Shown piece after piece: positions 53,343 through 61,418 of a DNA stretch of 64,000 nt (positions are counted from its first letter, which is position 1; every line of letters starts with the position of its first letter). Position numbers and translations under genes: made by a program. A model generated the notes under the pieces. It was not told where the DNA came from. It saw nothing but the letters and a program-made list of their open reading frames with translations, and did no database searches. Location: assembly GCF_019443285.1 (NCBI RefSeq), contig NZ_CP080327.1:124001-188000 (forward strand), in the 5' to 3' direction. This stretch comes from Aquisediminimonas profunda. GTDB lineage: Bacteria; Pseudomonadota; Alphaproteobacteria; Sphingomonadales; Sphingomonadaceae.

Positions 53343-53724
53343 TTCCCGGCAAGGAGAATATTTTCTCCGTCACGCCTTAACCCCTTGCCAAAGATTCAAT
53401 TCGCGAAAATCCTGCGCGTCGCTGCGGTGCGACATGAATTTTGTGCCATGAGTCGAGTCGATATTGCGACGAACCGAGTCTCTAAATTGTCATTTACCCT
53501 CTTGCTTCGCACAGCGGTTGAGGCACTATGGCTAGTGGCTTGATCGGGGGGCAACCCAACAGCTTGTGTTTCTGCGCTGTGCGACGCGAATCGCGCAGCA
53601 GGGAAGTTTTGCGCTGTGGATTGCGGGGAGAAGCGGGAATCTTCGCGCAGTTCCTCCCGAAAAATGCTATACGGGCAGTTCGTGCCCGATTCGAACATAT
53701 GCGGAACGTGATTAGGGGTTGGGA
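53343..53724 (+). other. 382-bp non-coding region upstream of nrdA
   Basis: This is the longest gene-free stretch of the window. It holds eight GANTC sites (starting at 53341, 53393, 53450, 53455, 53476, 53588, 53637 and 53688), two NrdR-box matches and several short GC hairpins. It also has an extended -10-like TGCTATACGG (53665-53674), followed by the hairpin CGGGCA-GTTCG-TGCCCG (53672-53688). No small ORF with a convincing ribosome binding site was seen. It most likely carries the regulated nrdAB promoter and leader. Confidence 0.6.
53523..53569 (+). promoter_or_regulatory. Tandem NrdR boxes
   Basis: Two 16-bp sites, GCACTATGGCTAGTGG (53523-53538) and ACCCAACAGCTTGTGT (53554-53569), match the NrdR-box consensus acaCwAtATaTwGtgt at 11 and 12 of 16 positions. 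Both keep the key C..A and T..G bases. They are 31 bp apart (15-bp spacer), the three-turn spacing typical of NrdR box pairs, and lie upstream of nrdA. Confidence 0.65.
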
Positions 53725-55614
53725 ATGGATTTTCGGGATACGCAAAGTGTTGGCGATGCAGATGTGGCGACGGTAATCGAGGCCCCGGCTTCAAGTGACA
53801 AGACGGACAGCAAGAGCCGTGCGATGCCGTACAAGCTCGAAACTGACCCCTCGCGCGATGCGTTGCTTACAGATTTCGGCAAGGAAACGCTGAAAGACCG
53901 TTATCTCCTGCCGGGTGAGACCTATCAGGACCTGTTCGTGCGCGTGGCCAGTGCCTATGCGGACGATCAGGCGCATGCCCAGCGCATCTATGACTATATC
54001 TCGAAGCTGTGGTTCATGCCGGCAACGCCTGTCCTTTCGAACGGCGGCACCGGACGTGGTCTGCCCATTTCCTGCTATCTGAATTCGGTCGACGACAGCC
54101 TGGAGGGCATCGTCAACACCTGGAACGAAAATGTCTGGCTCGCATCGCGTGGCGGCGGGATCGGCACCTATTGGGGTTCGGTCCGTGGCATTGGCGAACC
54201 GGTCGGCCTCAATGGCAAGACCAGCGGGATAATTCCCTTTGTCCGCGTGATGGATTCGCTGACGCTGGCCATTTCGCAAGGCAGCCTGCGTCGCGGATCA
54301 GCTGCGGTCTATCTCGACATTTCGCACCCCGAGATCGAGGAATTCCTCGAAATCCGCAAACCCTCGGGCGATTTCAACCGCAAGGCTTTGAACTTGCATC
54401 ATGGTGTCCTCGTCACGGACGCCTTCATGGAAGCCGTCCGCAATGGCGAGGAATGGGTGCTGCGTTCGCCGAAGGACAATTCGGAGCGCGGCCGCGTCGA
54501 TGCGCGCAGCCTGTTCCAGAAGCTGGTCGAAACCCGCCTTGCGACGGGAGAGCCCTACATCGTCTTTTCCGATCATGTGAACAAGGCGATGCCGAAGCAT
54601 CACCGCGAACTGGGCTTCAAGGTTTCGACGTCCAATCTGTGCAGTGAAATTACCCTCCCCACGGGTCGCGACCATCTGGGGAATGACCGCACGGCGGTCT
54701 GTTGCTTGTCCTCGCTCAACCTTGAGACTTGGGATCAGTGGAGTGGGGACAAGCAATTCATCGAAGATGTCATGCGTTTCCTCGACAATGTCCTGACCGA
54801 CTATATCGACCGCGCGCCGCCCGAAATGGCGCGGGCCGTCTATTCGGCAAGCCGCGAGCGTTCGGTCGGCCTTGGCGTGATGGGCTTCCACTCCTTCCTC
54901 CAGGCCCGCGGACTGCCGTTCGAAGGAGCCATGGCCAAGAGCTGGAACATGCGCATCTTCAAGCACCTTTCCGCCAGCGTGAATGAAGCATCGATGCTGC
55001 TGGCCACCGAACGCGGCGCCTGCCCGGATGCCGAGGAACGTGGCGTGATGGAACGTTTTTCCTGCAAGACGGCGATCGCGCCGACGGCCTCGATCAGCAT
55101 CATCTGCGGTGGGACGAGTGCGTGCATTGAGCCGATCCCGGCGAACATCTACACGCACAAGACGCTGTCCGGCAGCTTCTCGATCCGCAACCCACACCTT
55201 GAAAAGCTGCTGACCGAAAAGGCGAAGAACAGCGAAGCCGTCTGGAACTCGATCCTCGAACAGGGCGGGTCCGTCCAGCATCTCGACTTCCTGTCGTCGG
55301 AGGAGAAGGACACGTTCAAGACCAGCTTCGAGATCGACCAGCGCTGGCTGATCGAACTCGCGGCGGACAGGACGCCCTATATCGACCAAGCGCAGTCACT
55401 TAACCTGTTCATCCCGGCAGACGTAGAAAAATGGGACTTGCTGATGCTCCATTTCCGCGCCTGGGAACTGGGCATCAAGTCGCTCTATTACCTCCGCTCC
55501 AAGTCGATCCAGCGCGCAGGCTTTGCGGGCGGCGTCGAGGCGGACAACACGATTGACCTCAAGCAGATCGAGGTCGAAGCCAAGGATTATGACGAGTGTC
55601 TCGCATGTCAGTGA
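53725..55614 (+). CDS. nrdA: Ribonucleotide reductase alpha subunit, class Ia, no ATP-cone
   Basis: A 629-residue catalytic subunit that reduces ribonucleoside diphosphates for DNA synthesis. Active-site residues are present: Cys in LPISCYLNS, the N-x-C-x-E of STSNLCSEITLP, the second redox Cys in AVCCLSSLNL, the paired tyrosines in IKSLYYLRS and the C-terminal shuttle CLACQ. Only about 35 disordered residues precede the helical core, so the N-terminal ATP-cone that mediates dATP inhibition is missing. The ATG at 53725 follows AGGGG. nrdB follows after 82 bp. Confidence 0.95.
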   Translation: MDFRDTQSVGDADVATVIEAPASSDKTDSKSRAMPYKLETDPSRDALLTDFGKETLKDRYLLPGETYQDLFVRVASAYADDQAHAQRIYDYISKLWFMPATPVLSNGGTGRGLPISCYLNSVDDSLEGIVNTWNENVWLASRGGGIGTYWGSVRGIGEPVGLNGKTSGIIPFVRVMDSLTLAISQGSLRRGSAAVYLDISHPEIEEFLEIRKPSGDFNRKALNLHHGVLVTDAFMEAVRNGEEWVLRSPKDNSERGRVDARSLFQKLVETRLATGEPYIVFSDHVNKAMPKHHRELGFKVSTSNLCSEITLPTGRDHLGNDRTAVCCLSSLNLETWDQWSGDKQFIEDVMRFLDNVLTDYIDRAPPEMARAVYSASRERSVGLGVMGFHSFLQARGLPFEGAMAKSWNMRIFKHLSASVNEASMLLATERGACPDAEERGVMERFSCKTAIAPTASISIICGGTSACIEPIPANIYTHKTLSGSFSIRNPHLEKLLTEKAKNSEAVWNSILEQGGSVQHLDFLSSEEKDTFKTSFEIDQRWLIELAADRTPYIDQAQSLNLFIPADVEKWDLLMLHFRAWELGIKSLYYLRSKSIQRAGFAGGVEADNTIDLKQIEVEAKDYDECLACQ

Positions 55615-55661
55615 CCGGGTCACTGATGTTCGAGATCCTCAACGCGCCGACGTACGTCGGC
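55609..55661 (+). promoter_or_regulatory. Two perfect dyads in the nrdA-nrdB junction
   Basis: CAGTGACC-G-GGTCACTG (55609-55625) spans the nrdA stop codon. GCCGACGTACGTCGGC (55646-55661) is a perfect 16-bp palindrome, foldable as a 6-bp stem with a GTAC loop. Together they occupy much of the 82-bp spacer before nrdB. They may set relative expression of the two subunits by affecting mRNA decay or translation. Confidence 0.45.
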
Positions 55662-55696
55662 ACCGCATTCCAATATTGCAGCTGAAAGCTAAGCCC

Positions 55697-56755
55697 ATGT
55701 CCCTCACCGAAGCCCGCAACCAGTATAAGCCCTTTGAATATCCCTGGGCCTATGATTTCTGGAAACGCCAGCAGCAGATCCACTGGATGCCGGAGGAAGT
55801 GCCGCTGGGCGAGGATTGCCGCGATTGGGCGCAGAAGCTGACCGATCATGAGCGCAATTTGCTGACGCAGATCTTCCGCTTCTTCACGCAAGCCGATGTC
55901 GAGGTGCAGAATTGCTACCACGAACATTATGGCCGCGTGTTCAAGCCTACCGAGATCAAGATGATGCTCGCGGCCTTTTCCAACATGGAAACGGTGCACA
56001 TCGCGGCCTATTCGCACCTGCTCGACACGATCGGCATGCCCGAAAGCGAATATGGCATGTTCCTTCAATACAAGGAGATGAAGGACAAGCACGATTACCT
56101 CGCAACCTTCAATGTCGACAGCGATGAGGATATTGCCCGCACGCTCGCCATGTTCGGCGGGTTCACCGAGGGGCTGCAGCTGTTCGCGAGCTTTGCGATG
56201 CTGATGAACTTCCCGCGCTTCAACAAGATGAAGGGCATGGGCCAGATCGTCAGCTGGAGCGTGCGTGACGAGAGCCTGCACTGCGAAGGCATCACCCGCC
56301 TGTTCCACGCCTTTGTGAAAGAGCGTGACTGCCTGACCAAATCGGTGAAGGACGATATCCTTGACTGCTGCCAGAAGACCGTGCGGCTGGAAGACGCGTT
56401 CATTGATCTCGCGTTCGAAGATGGCCCCGTTCCCGGCATGACCGCCAAGGAAATCAAGAAATACATCCGCTACATTGCCGACTGGCGGCTGGGCCAGCTG
56501 GGCTTCAAGCCGATGTACATGATCGATGAACACCCTCTGCCCTGGCTCGCGCCACTGCTGAATGGTGTGGAGCACGCCAACTTCTTCGAAACCCGCGCGA
56601 CGGAATATTCCAAGGCCGCGACGCGGGGCAACTGGAACGAGGTGTGGGACTCGTTCGACCGCCGCAAGGACGCGAAAGCCGCCAATGACGGGGCCGGTGT
56701 GGTCGAAGCGGTCGAGAAAGACATGTTCGAGCAGGCGGGGATTGCGGCGGAGTAA
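55697..56755 (+). CDS. nrdB: Ribonucleotide reductase beta subunit, class Ia
   Basis: A 352-residue diiron subunit that houses the tyrosyl radical. The ligand and radical motif E-T-V-H-I-A-A-Y (in NMETVHIAAYSHLLD) gives ExxH and the tyrosine four residues on, as in E. coli Y122. The second ligand pair lies in RDESLHCEG. The C-terminal tail is acidic and ends EQAGIAAE. There is no ATP-cone here either. The start MSLTEARNQYKPF follows a weak GAAAG site. Confidence 0.96.
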   Translation: MSLTEARNQYKPFEYPWAYDFWKRQQQIHWMPEEVPLGEDCRDWAQKLTDHERNLLTQIFRFFTQADVEVQNCYHEHYGRVFKPTEIKMMLAAFSNMETVHIAAYSHLLDTIGMPESEYGMFLQYKEMKDKHDYLATFNVDSDEDIARTLAMFGGFTEGLQLFASFAMLMNFPRFNKMKGMGQIVSWSVRDESLHCEGITRLFHAFVKERDCLTKSVKDDILDCCQKTVRLEDAFIDLAFEDGPVPGMTAKEIKKYIRYIADWRLGQLGFKPMYMIDEHPLPWLAPLLNGVEHANFFETRATEYSKAATRGNWNEVWDSFDRRKDAKAANDGAGVVEAVEKDMFEQAGIAAE

Positions 56756-56829
56756 GTCGCGATCGTCATCGAATGAGCGACGTTAATTCGTGACGCGCAA
56801 GTCGTGATCCCCAAGAATTTTGGAATTGT

Positions 56830-56844
56830 CCCGGACTTACCGGG
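56830..56844. terminator. Small hairpin between convergent genes
   Basis: CCCGG (56830-56834) and CCGGG (56840-56844) form a 5-bp stem in the gap between nrdB and the convergent membrane-protein gene. No U-tract is present. Confidence 0.25.
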
Positions 56845-56850
56845 CCATGC

Positions 56851-57249
56851 CTAGTGTCGGCCGCCAGCTAGCGCAGGCATCAGGGCGAAGGCAGCCTGTC
56901 CGGCAAGTCCGATAATCCCCGGCACGACAAACAAGCTTGTGACCCACGCGCTGAGGGATTGCCCGAAGGCCAGCCTTGCCAGCGCGGCTTCTGATGCCAT
57001 CAGCAGCCCGAAGGCCAGACATCCCGCCGCGAGACGCGCGGCGCGGTCCATGGGCGCGAAGTGACGCATGACCTTCAGGGCAGCAGCCCAACTGGCGAGC
57101 AGCATCACGGGCAGTTCAAGGGTGACGGCCTTAGTCTCGCTGCCCAAGGCCGGTGCGATTGCCAGCACCCGCACTGTCCCCAGCACAAAGCCCAAGGCAA
57201 AGACAATTGCCCAGTAAAGCAGTGCCGCGCGGGCGATTCGCATGGTCAT
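56851..57249 (-). CDS. Small four-helix membrane protein of unknown function
   Basis: A 132-residue hydrophobic protein with four predicted membrane segments (ALLYWAIVFALGFVLGTVRV, LPVMLLASWAAALKVM, RLAAGCLAFGLLMASEAALA and VTSLFVVPGIIGLAGQAAFAL). I do not recognise a named family. The start at 57249 (MTMRIARAALLYWA) was chosen because it places the first helix right after a short basic segment. It is divergent from the glycine-zipper gene and convergent with nrdB. Confidence 0.6.
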   Translation of the reverse strand: MTMRIARAALLYWAIVFALGFVLGTVRVLAIAPALGSETKAVTLELPVMLLASWAAALKVMRHFAPMDRAARLAAGCLAFGLLMASEAALARLAFGQSLSAWVTSLFVVPGIIGLAGQAAFALMPALAGGRH

Positions 57250-57344
57250 GCGCACCAAACTAGCTTGAACGGCACATCCTGCCCAGTTCGCGAAGCGTTC
57301 ATCTTCACTGTGCAACACTGCGCCATGTCAGGAATGAAAGGACA

Positions 57345-57725
57345 ATGACGATGAAAAGGACTCTTCTCGCAGTGTCGCTGGCGGCCGTCGCGCTTCCCGC
57401 GGCTCCGGCCCTCGCCGATCCGCCGCCATGGGCACCCGCGCATGGCCGCCGCGCACATGATGCCGCACGCTATGATCGCTATGGCCGCTACTACGAACCT
57501 GTGCCGCTGCGCCGCGAAGACCGGATCTGGCGTGGCGATGACGGCCGCTATTATTGCCGGCGCGACAATGGGACGACCGGGCTGATCATTGGCGGCGCAG
57601 TCGGTGCGCTTGTCGGCCGCAGCCTTGACCGCGGGCGCGATCGGACTGTTGGCACGATCCTCGGAGCGGCCGGTGGCGCGCTGCTTGGCCGCGAGATCGA
57701 CAAAGGCTCACTGCGCTGTCGATAG
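57345..57725 (+). CDS. Glycine-zipper outer-membrane-type protein
   Basis: A 126-residue exported protein with signal peptide LAVSLAAVALPAAPALA. A tyrosine/arginine-rich stretch (YDRYGRYYEPVPLRRED) precedes a glycine-zipper pair (GLIIGGAVGALVGRSLDRG and TILGAAGGALLGREIDKG), as in the 2TM/Rickettsia 17-kDa antigen family. Such proteins associate with the outer membrane or cell envelope. AAAGGAC precedes the ATG. It is monocistronic. Confidence 0.8.
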   Translation: MTMKRTLLAVSLAAVALPAAPALADPPPWAPAHGRRAHDAARYDRYGRYYEPVPLRREDRIWRGDDGRYYCRRDNGTTGLIIGGAVGALVGRSLDRGRDRTVGTILGAAGGALLGREIDKGSLRCR

Positions 57726-57806
57726 CATCACACCGATACGTGGCTTGATGAAGGACCTGAATTGCGGCTCATCCGCGTCGCAATGAGTTCCGGACCATAT
57801 TCAGAC

Positions 57807-57834
57807 AAAAAAAAGGGCGGCCCGAAGGCCGCCC
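57807..57834 (-). terminator. Intrinsic terminator of the tonB-exbBDD cluster
   Basis: GGGCGGCC (57815-57822), loop CGAA and GGCCGCCC (57827-57834) form a perfect 8-bp GC stem. Read on the minus strand it is followed by eight T residues. It lies 22 bp after the stop of the second exbD. Confidence 0.9.
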
Positions 57835-57856
57835 TAATTCTGTTTCGATATCAGGA

Positions 57857-58288
57857 TCAGAAGCCGCGATAGGCTTCGTTGCCGACAAATCCCATCTTGG
57901 ACACATTGGCGCGCTTTGCAGCGGCCAGGACGTGGTCGACGGTATCATAACGGGCACTGGCATCCGGCTGAAGGTGGAGTTCCGGGATCGGATCCATCGT
58001 CTGCGTTGCTTCGAGCATGCCCTGAAGCTGTGACAAGGCAACCGGCTGTCCGTTCCACAGGATCGCATCATTCGGCGCGATGTAGAGCACATTCTTGGTC
58101 GGCAGGATTGGCGGCGGTGGCGGGCACTTGGGCGCGCAATCCTGAGGAAGATCGATCTTCACCGCGTGCGTGGCCGGTGGCAGGGTGATGATGAACATGA
58201 TCAGAAGCACCAACATCACGTCGATCAACGGCGTGGTGTTGATGTCCATCATCGGTTCGTCGCTGCTGCCACCCGAACTCATTGCCAT
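57857..58288 (-). CDS. exbD: ExbD/TolR-family proton-channel subunit (second copy)
   Basis: A 143-residue inner-membrane protein with one helix carrying the essential Asp23 (TPLIDVMLVLLIMFII) and a periplasmic domain. Just after the helix it has an unusual DCAPKCPPPPP segment, where a disulfide and a rigid proline run are possible. It is the last gene of the tonB cluster, 42 bp after the first exbD, and may form a mixed or alternative ExbB-ExbD motor. The strong terminator follows it. Confidence 0.9.
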   Translation of the reverse strand: MAMSSGGSSDEPMMDINTTPLIDVMLVLLIMFIITLPPATHAVKIDLPQDCAPKCPPPPPILPTKNVLYIAPNDAILWNGQPVALSQLQGMLEATQTMDPIPELHLQPDASARYDTVDHVLAAAKRANVSKMGFVGNEAYRGF

Positions 58289-58330
58289 AATTAACTCTCC
58301 AAAAAATATCCGTCAGGGATGCATCGCCGA

Positions 58331-58810
58331 TCAACGGGTCGCCGTGCCGCCCTTTGGTTCAGAAATAAAGCCGACCCGAATGAAGCCCGCGCTCTGCATG
58401 ATGGAGATCGTACCACCAATGCAGCGATAGGGCGTATTCTGGTCCCCCCGGATATGCACTTCAGGGAAAAGGTTCGGATCCGTAACGTTCGGCCCGAGCC
58501 GGTCTGCTTCGTTCTTGAACTTGGCCGCAGCCTTTGAAAGCAGCTGGCTGGCATTCACCCGCGCCTGTCCCCAATAGACGCCGCAGCTTCCATCGGATTC
58601 ACCGCGCACCGAAAGGATCACATTTTCAGCCTTTGTGATCGTCGGCTGGTACGCAAGTGTCGGAACCTTCAACGGCACCTTCTTCACCACGACCGGAATC
58701 GTAATCAAGAAGATGATGAGAAGAACGAGCATCACGTCCACCAGTGGCGTGGTGTTGATGTCCGACATTGGGGCGTCTTCGCCGCCCTCTGAGCCTACGC
58801 TCATTGCCAT
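58331..58810 (-). CDS. exbD: ExbD/TolR-family proton-channel subunit (first copy)
   Basis: A 159-residue protein with the conserved Asp25 in its single helix (TPLVDVMLVLLIIFLI) and a periplasmic domain ending GFISEPKGG. Two cysteines (GSCGVYW and PYRCIGG) could pair. It works with ExbB to convert the proton gradient into motion of TonB. It differs clearly from the second copy outside the N-terminal 40 residues. Confidence 0.92.
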   Translation of the reverse strand: MAMSVGSEGGEDAPMSDINTTPLVDVMLVLLIIFLITIPVVVKKVPLKVPTLAYQPTITKAENVILSVRGESDGSCGVYWGQARVNASQLLSKAAAKFKNEADRLGPNVTDPNLFPEVHIRGDQNTPYRCIGGTISIMQSAGFIRVGFISEPKGGTATR

Positions 58811-58889
58811 CTTTGTTTCCTATTCCTCTAAAACTCGACTGGCCAGACTTGCGCGGGCGAAGGCCTGTTCGCCTTCGCCCTCACACACC

Positions 58890-59660
58890 TCAGGCCTTGG
58901 CGGTCGCGGCAGCAGGCTTGGCAGCACCAGCCGGCGCCTTGACCTGCGGACGAATCTTGCCGCCGGACATCAGGTCACCATGAAGGTCGTCACAGAAACG
59001 GCTCATGCGTTCAGCAATGAGCTTGTTGCGACGCTGCAGCCAGTTGTAGCCCATAACCGCAGGAACGGCCACAATGAGACCGAAGGCCGTCATGTAAAGC
59101 GCTTCGCCGACCGGGCCCGCGATCGACGCGATGTCTGCGTTACCCGTGGCCGCGATCTTCACCAGTGCGCCGGTGATGCCGATAACCGTACCGAGCAGGC
59201 CGACGAAAGGCGAGGTTGAACCCACCGTCGCAAGGAAGGCAAGACCCGTTCCGAGCTTGGCATTGATCGCATCCTGGCTGCGACGCAGCGAGCTGTGCAT
59301 CCATTCATGCGAATCGAGCTGATCCGTGAAATGGCCATGCTCTGCATCGGCACGCAGACCATCATCAACAAGCTGGCGGAACGCAGAGTTCTTTTCGAGC
59401 TTGTTGGCGCCATCGCGAACATTTGGCGCGGACCAGAAGGATTTTACGGCGTCCTTCGACTGGCCAAGAACCTTTTGCTGTTCGAACAATTTTGTGAGCA
59501 TGATGTACCAGGACACAATCGACATGATCGCGAGGATGGCCGCAATAGTCCAGGTGACCACGCCACCTTCTTCCAACATCTGCATCGGGCCGAAAACAGT
59601 CTTCGCCGCGGCGGTGCTGGCGTCTGCGGCGGCTTCCTGAAGTATCAAAACATCAAACAT
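58890..59660 (-). CDS. exbB: ExbB/TolQ-family motor channel protein
   Basis: A 256-residue inner-membrane protein with three helices: the first near residues 35-58, and the second and third in the conserved block GLLGTVIGITGALVKIA...PVGEALYMTAFGLIVAVPAVMGYN. It forms the pentameric channel that energises TonB. A long cytoplasmic loop (about 60-140) and an Ala/Lys/Pro-rich C-terminal tail are present. It is 47 bp downstream of tonB. Confidence 0.93.
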   Translation of the reverse strand: MFDVLILQEAAADASTAAAKTVFGPMQMLEEGGVVTWTIAAILAIMSIVSWYIMLTKLFEQQKVLGQSKDAVKSFWSAPNVRDGANKLEKNSAFRQLVDDGLRADAEHGHFTDQLDSHEWMHSSLRRSQDAINAKLGTGLAFLATVGSTSPFVGLLGTVIGITGALVKIAATGNADIASIAGPVGEALYMTAFGLIVAVPAVMGYNWLQRRNKLIAERMSRFCDDLHGDLMSGGKIRPQVKAPAGAAKPAAATAKA

Positions 59661-59707
59661 GGTGGTTACTTTCCTCTATGAATTTCTAAGTGTAAATCGG
59701 TGAAACG

Positions 59708-60337
59708 CTATTTTGGCAGGCGCCAAGTTACGCGCTGTGTTCGGGATTCTTCGATCGGGTTTCCACTTTCATCCTTTGCAGGCTTGAAACGGAAGCGGCG
59801 AATGATCAGCTTGCAAGTTTCCGCATCAAGCGACGGGCTGGCCCCTGACGCGTTGCAGCTTGTCACCTTTCCGTCCGTGCCGATCGTGAAGCGGGCAACC
59901 GACGTGCCGGCTTCTTCGTTGCGGATCGACGATGGCGGATAATCTTCATCTGAAATCGAGCCACCCCTTTGCGTCGCCTTTTCAGCAACGCGCGGCGCTG
60001 GTGGTGGTGGCGGCGGCGGCGGCGGCGCCGGCGGCGCCGACGGCGTGATCGGCTGGATCGTGTTCGTCGTCACAATCGGCGTGATGTTCACCGGCGGAGG
60101 CGTAGTGACCTTTGGCGGCGGTGGAATATCCAGTTTCTCCGGAGGTGGAGGCGGCTTTTCCTCTTCCTTCGGTTTTTCTTCCTGCACGTCGAACGTCTTC
60201 AGGTCTTCATAGGCTTGCTTGACGGCGTCATAGGCAAGACCGGTCACGAGGGCATAACCGACGCCTATATGGAGCAACGCCACAGCACCGATGGAAACCA
60301 TCTTGCTCGTGCTCATTTCTTGATCAGCATAGGCCAT
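59708..60337 (-). CDS. tonB: TonB energy-transducing protein
   Basis: A 209-residue protein with an N-terminal anchor helix (SIGAVALLHIGVGYALVTGL), a periplasm-spanning proline-rich rod (about 50-125, with Glu/Lys then long Pro runs) and a C-terminal TonB domain (FTIGTDGKVTSCNASGASPSLD...RRFRFKPAKDESGNPIE). It transfers energy to outer-membrane receptors for siderophores and glycans. The start at 60337 follows GGAGGGAGAG on the minus strand. It heads the tonB-exbB-exbD-exbD operon. Confidence 0.93.
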   Translation of the reverse strand: MAYADQEMSTSKMVSIGAVALLHIGVGYALVTGLAYDAVKQAYEDLKTFDVQEEKPKEEEKPPPPPEKLDIPPPPKVTTPPPVNITPIVTTNTIQPITPSAPPAPPPPPPPPPAPRVAEKATQRGGSISDEDYPPSSIRNEEAGTSVARFTIGTDGKVTSCNASGASPSLDAETCKLIIRRFRFKPAKDESGNPIEESRTQRVTWRLPK

Positions 60338-60557
60338 TAAAAAACGACTCTCCCTCCAACTCCAAACGGGGAGGCTGACAGAACGACCGTCGCTTGGCAA
60401 CCGCTCCACAACCCCGAGCCCGACTGCTCTTGTGGCGGCGGGTCCCAAAACCCATCTATCGGCATCGCCAGATCGACGCAACGGGTTTTGCTCTGCCACT
60501 GATCGCCCGCTAAAAGGGCGGTACTACAACGTTTTCTCTTGCCATACCGGACATGCC

Positions 60558-61418
60558 ATGAAGATTGTTTTCGCGTTCATATTTGCTGTATTAATTTGCA
60601 TTGAAAACCCGGTTTCGGCCCAGAAATCTGCGGGCGTTCCCCTTCCGGTCCTGTTGACATATGCAGACGTGGCAGACCTCGCCTTGCCGGCACCCATTGT
60701 GGCCCAGGTCCGTATCCGCAAGGCCGAACAATTGAAGGGCGAACTCGCTGGCAATGTGGCCGCCGGTCAGCGGCGCTACCTTATTACAGCAGATACAGCC
60801 GCCGTGATTCGGGGTCGAGACGGCCTTCCGCCGCGAATCAGCTATGTTGCAGACGTGTCTCCAGATGGGCGCGGCAAATGGCCCAAGCTTGTCAAGACAG
60901 ATATGGTTGTCTTTGCCCGACCCGTCGCCGGACGTCCCACCGAGATTCGCCTTGCCGCCCCGGATGCACAGCAACCAGCGAGCCCGGAGCTTGCTGCACT
61001 TGTTCGCAATTTGCTGAGAGAGGCCGGAAGCCCGAATGCGCCTCCGCAGATTCTCGGCGTTGGAGAAGCCTTTCATGTCGAGGGTACGGTAGCCGGAGAG
61101 GGAGAGACACAGATATTCCTGAATGCGTCCGATGGCCGGCCGCTCTCTCTCAGCGTCTGGCGTAAGCCCGATGCCGAACCCCGCTGGGCTGTCTCGATCG
61201 GCGAGATTGTAGACCAAGGCGCAGAGCCACCTGCGCGCGACACGCTGCTGTGGTATCGCCTGGCCTGTTCGCTGCCGCCAATCCTGCCGCAGGCCAGCAC
61301 GCAATCCCTTTCGGAAAGCGATGCCGCCCTGGCAGCCGAGGACTATGCCACGATCAAGTCTGGTTTGGGCCCGTGTCAGCGGAACCGAGGTAAACAAAGT
61401 CCCGCTCGAAACTCTTGA
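60558..61418 (+). CDS. Secreted protein of unknown function
   Basis: A 286-residue protein with a signal peptide (FAFIFAVLICIENPVSA). The first half contains VPLPVLLTYADVADLALPAPIVAQVRI and resembles a beta-barrel-like or chaperone-like domain seen in sphingomonad hypothetical proteins. The function is not recognised. The ATG at 60558 precedes the signal peptide directly; the longer frame upstream was rejected. Its last 65 bp overlap the 3' end of the SDR gene on the other strand. Confidence 0.72.
   Translation: MKIVFAFIFAVLICIENPVSAQKSAGVPLPVLLTYADVADLALPAPIVAQVRIRKAEQLKGELAGNVAAGQRRYLITADTAAVIRGRDGLPPRISYVADVSPDGRGKWPKLVKTDMVVFARPVAGRPTEIRLAAPDAQQPASPELAALVRNLLREAGSPNAPPQILGVGEAFHVEGTVAGEGETQIFLNASDGRPLSLSVWRKPDAEPRWAVSIGEIVDQGAEPPARDTLLWYRLACSLPPILPQASTQSLSESDAALAAEDYATIKSGLGPCQRNRGKQSPARNS

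Noticed and set aside
53343-53724. Cobalamin riboswitch upstream of nrdA
   Set aside because: GC hairpins and a GGGAA are present, but no B12-box-like core could be found, and nrdA here is class I, not B12-dependent.
59969-60340. Arginine-rich plus-strand open frame and GGC/GGT repeats suggestive of a repeat array
   Set aside because: It is the reverse strand of the proline-rich rod of TonB, not a CRISPR or a gene.
60504-60520. Small hairpin CGCCC/GGGCG upstream of the secreted-protein gene at 60558
   Set aside because: Five base pairs in GC-rich DNA without promoter or terminator context; too weak to annotate.
61313-61418. Possible frameshift where the secreted-protein gene runs into the SDR gene
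   Set aside because: Both reading frames stay open with proper stops and keep family-like ends; a tail-to-tail overlap explains it.
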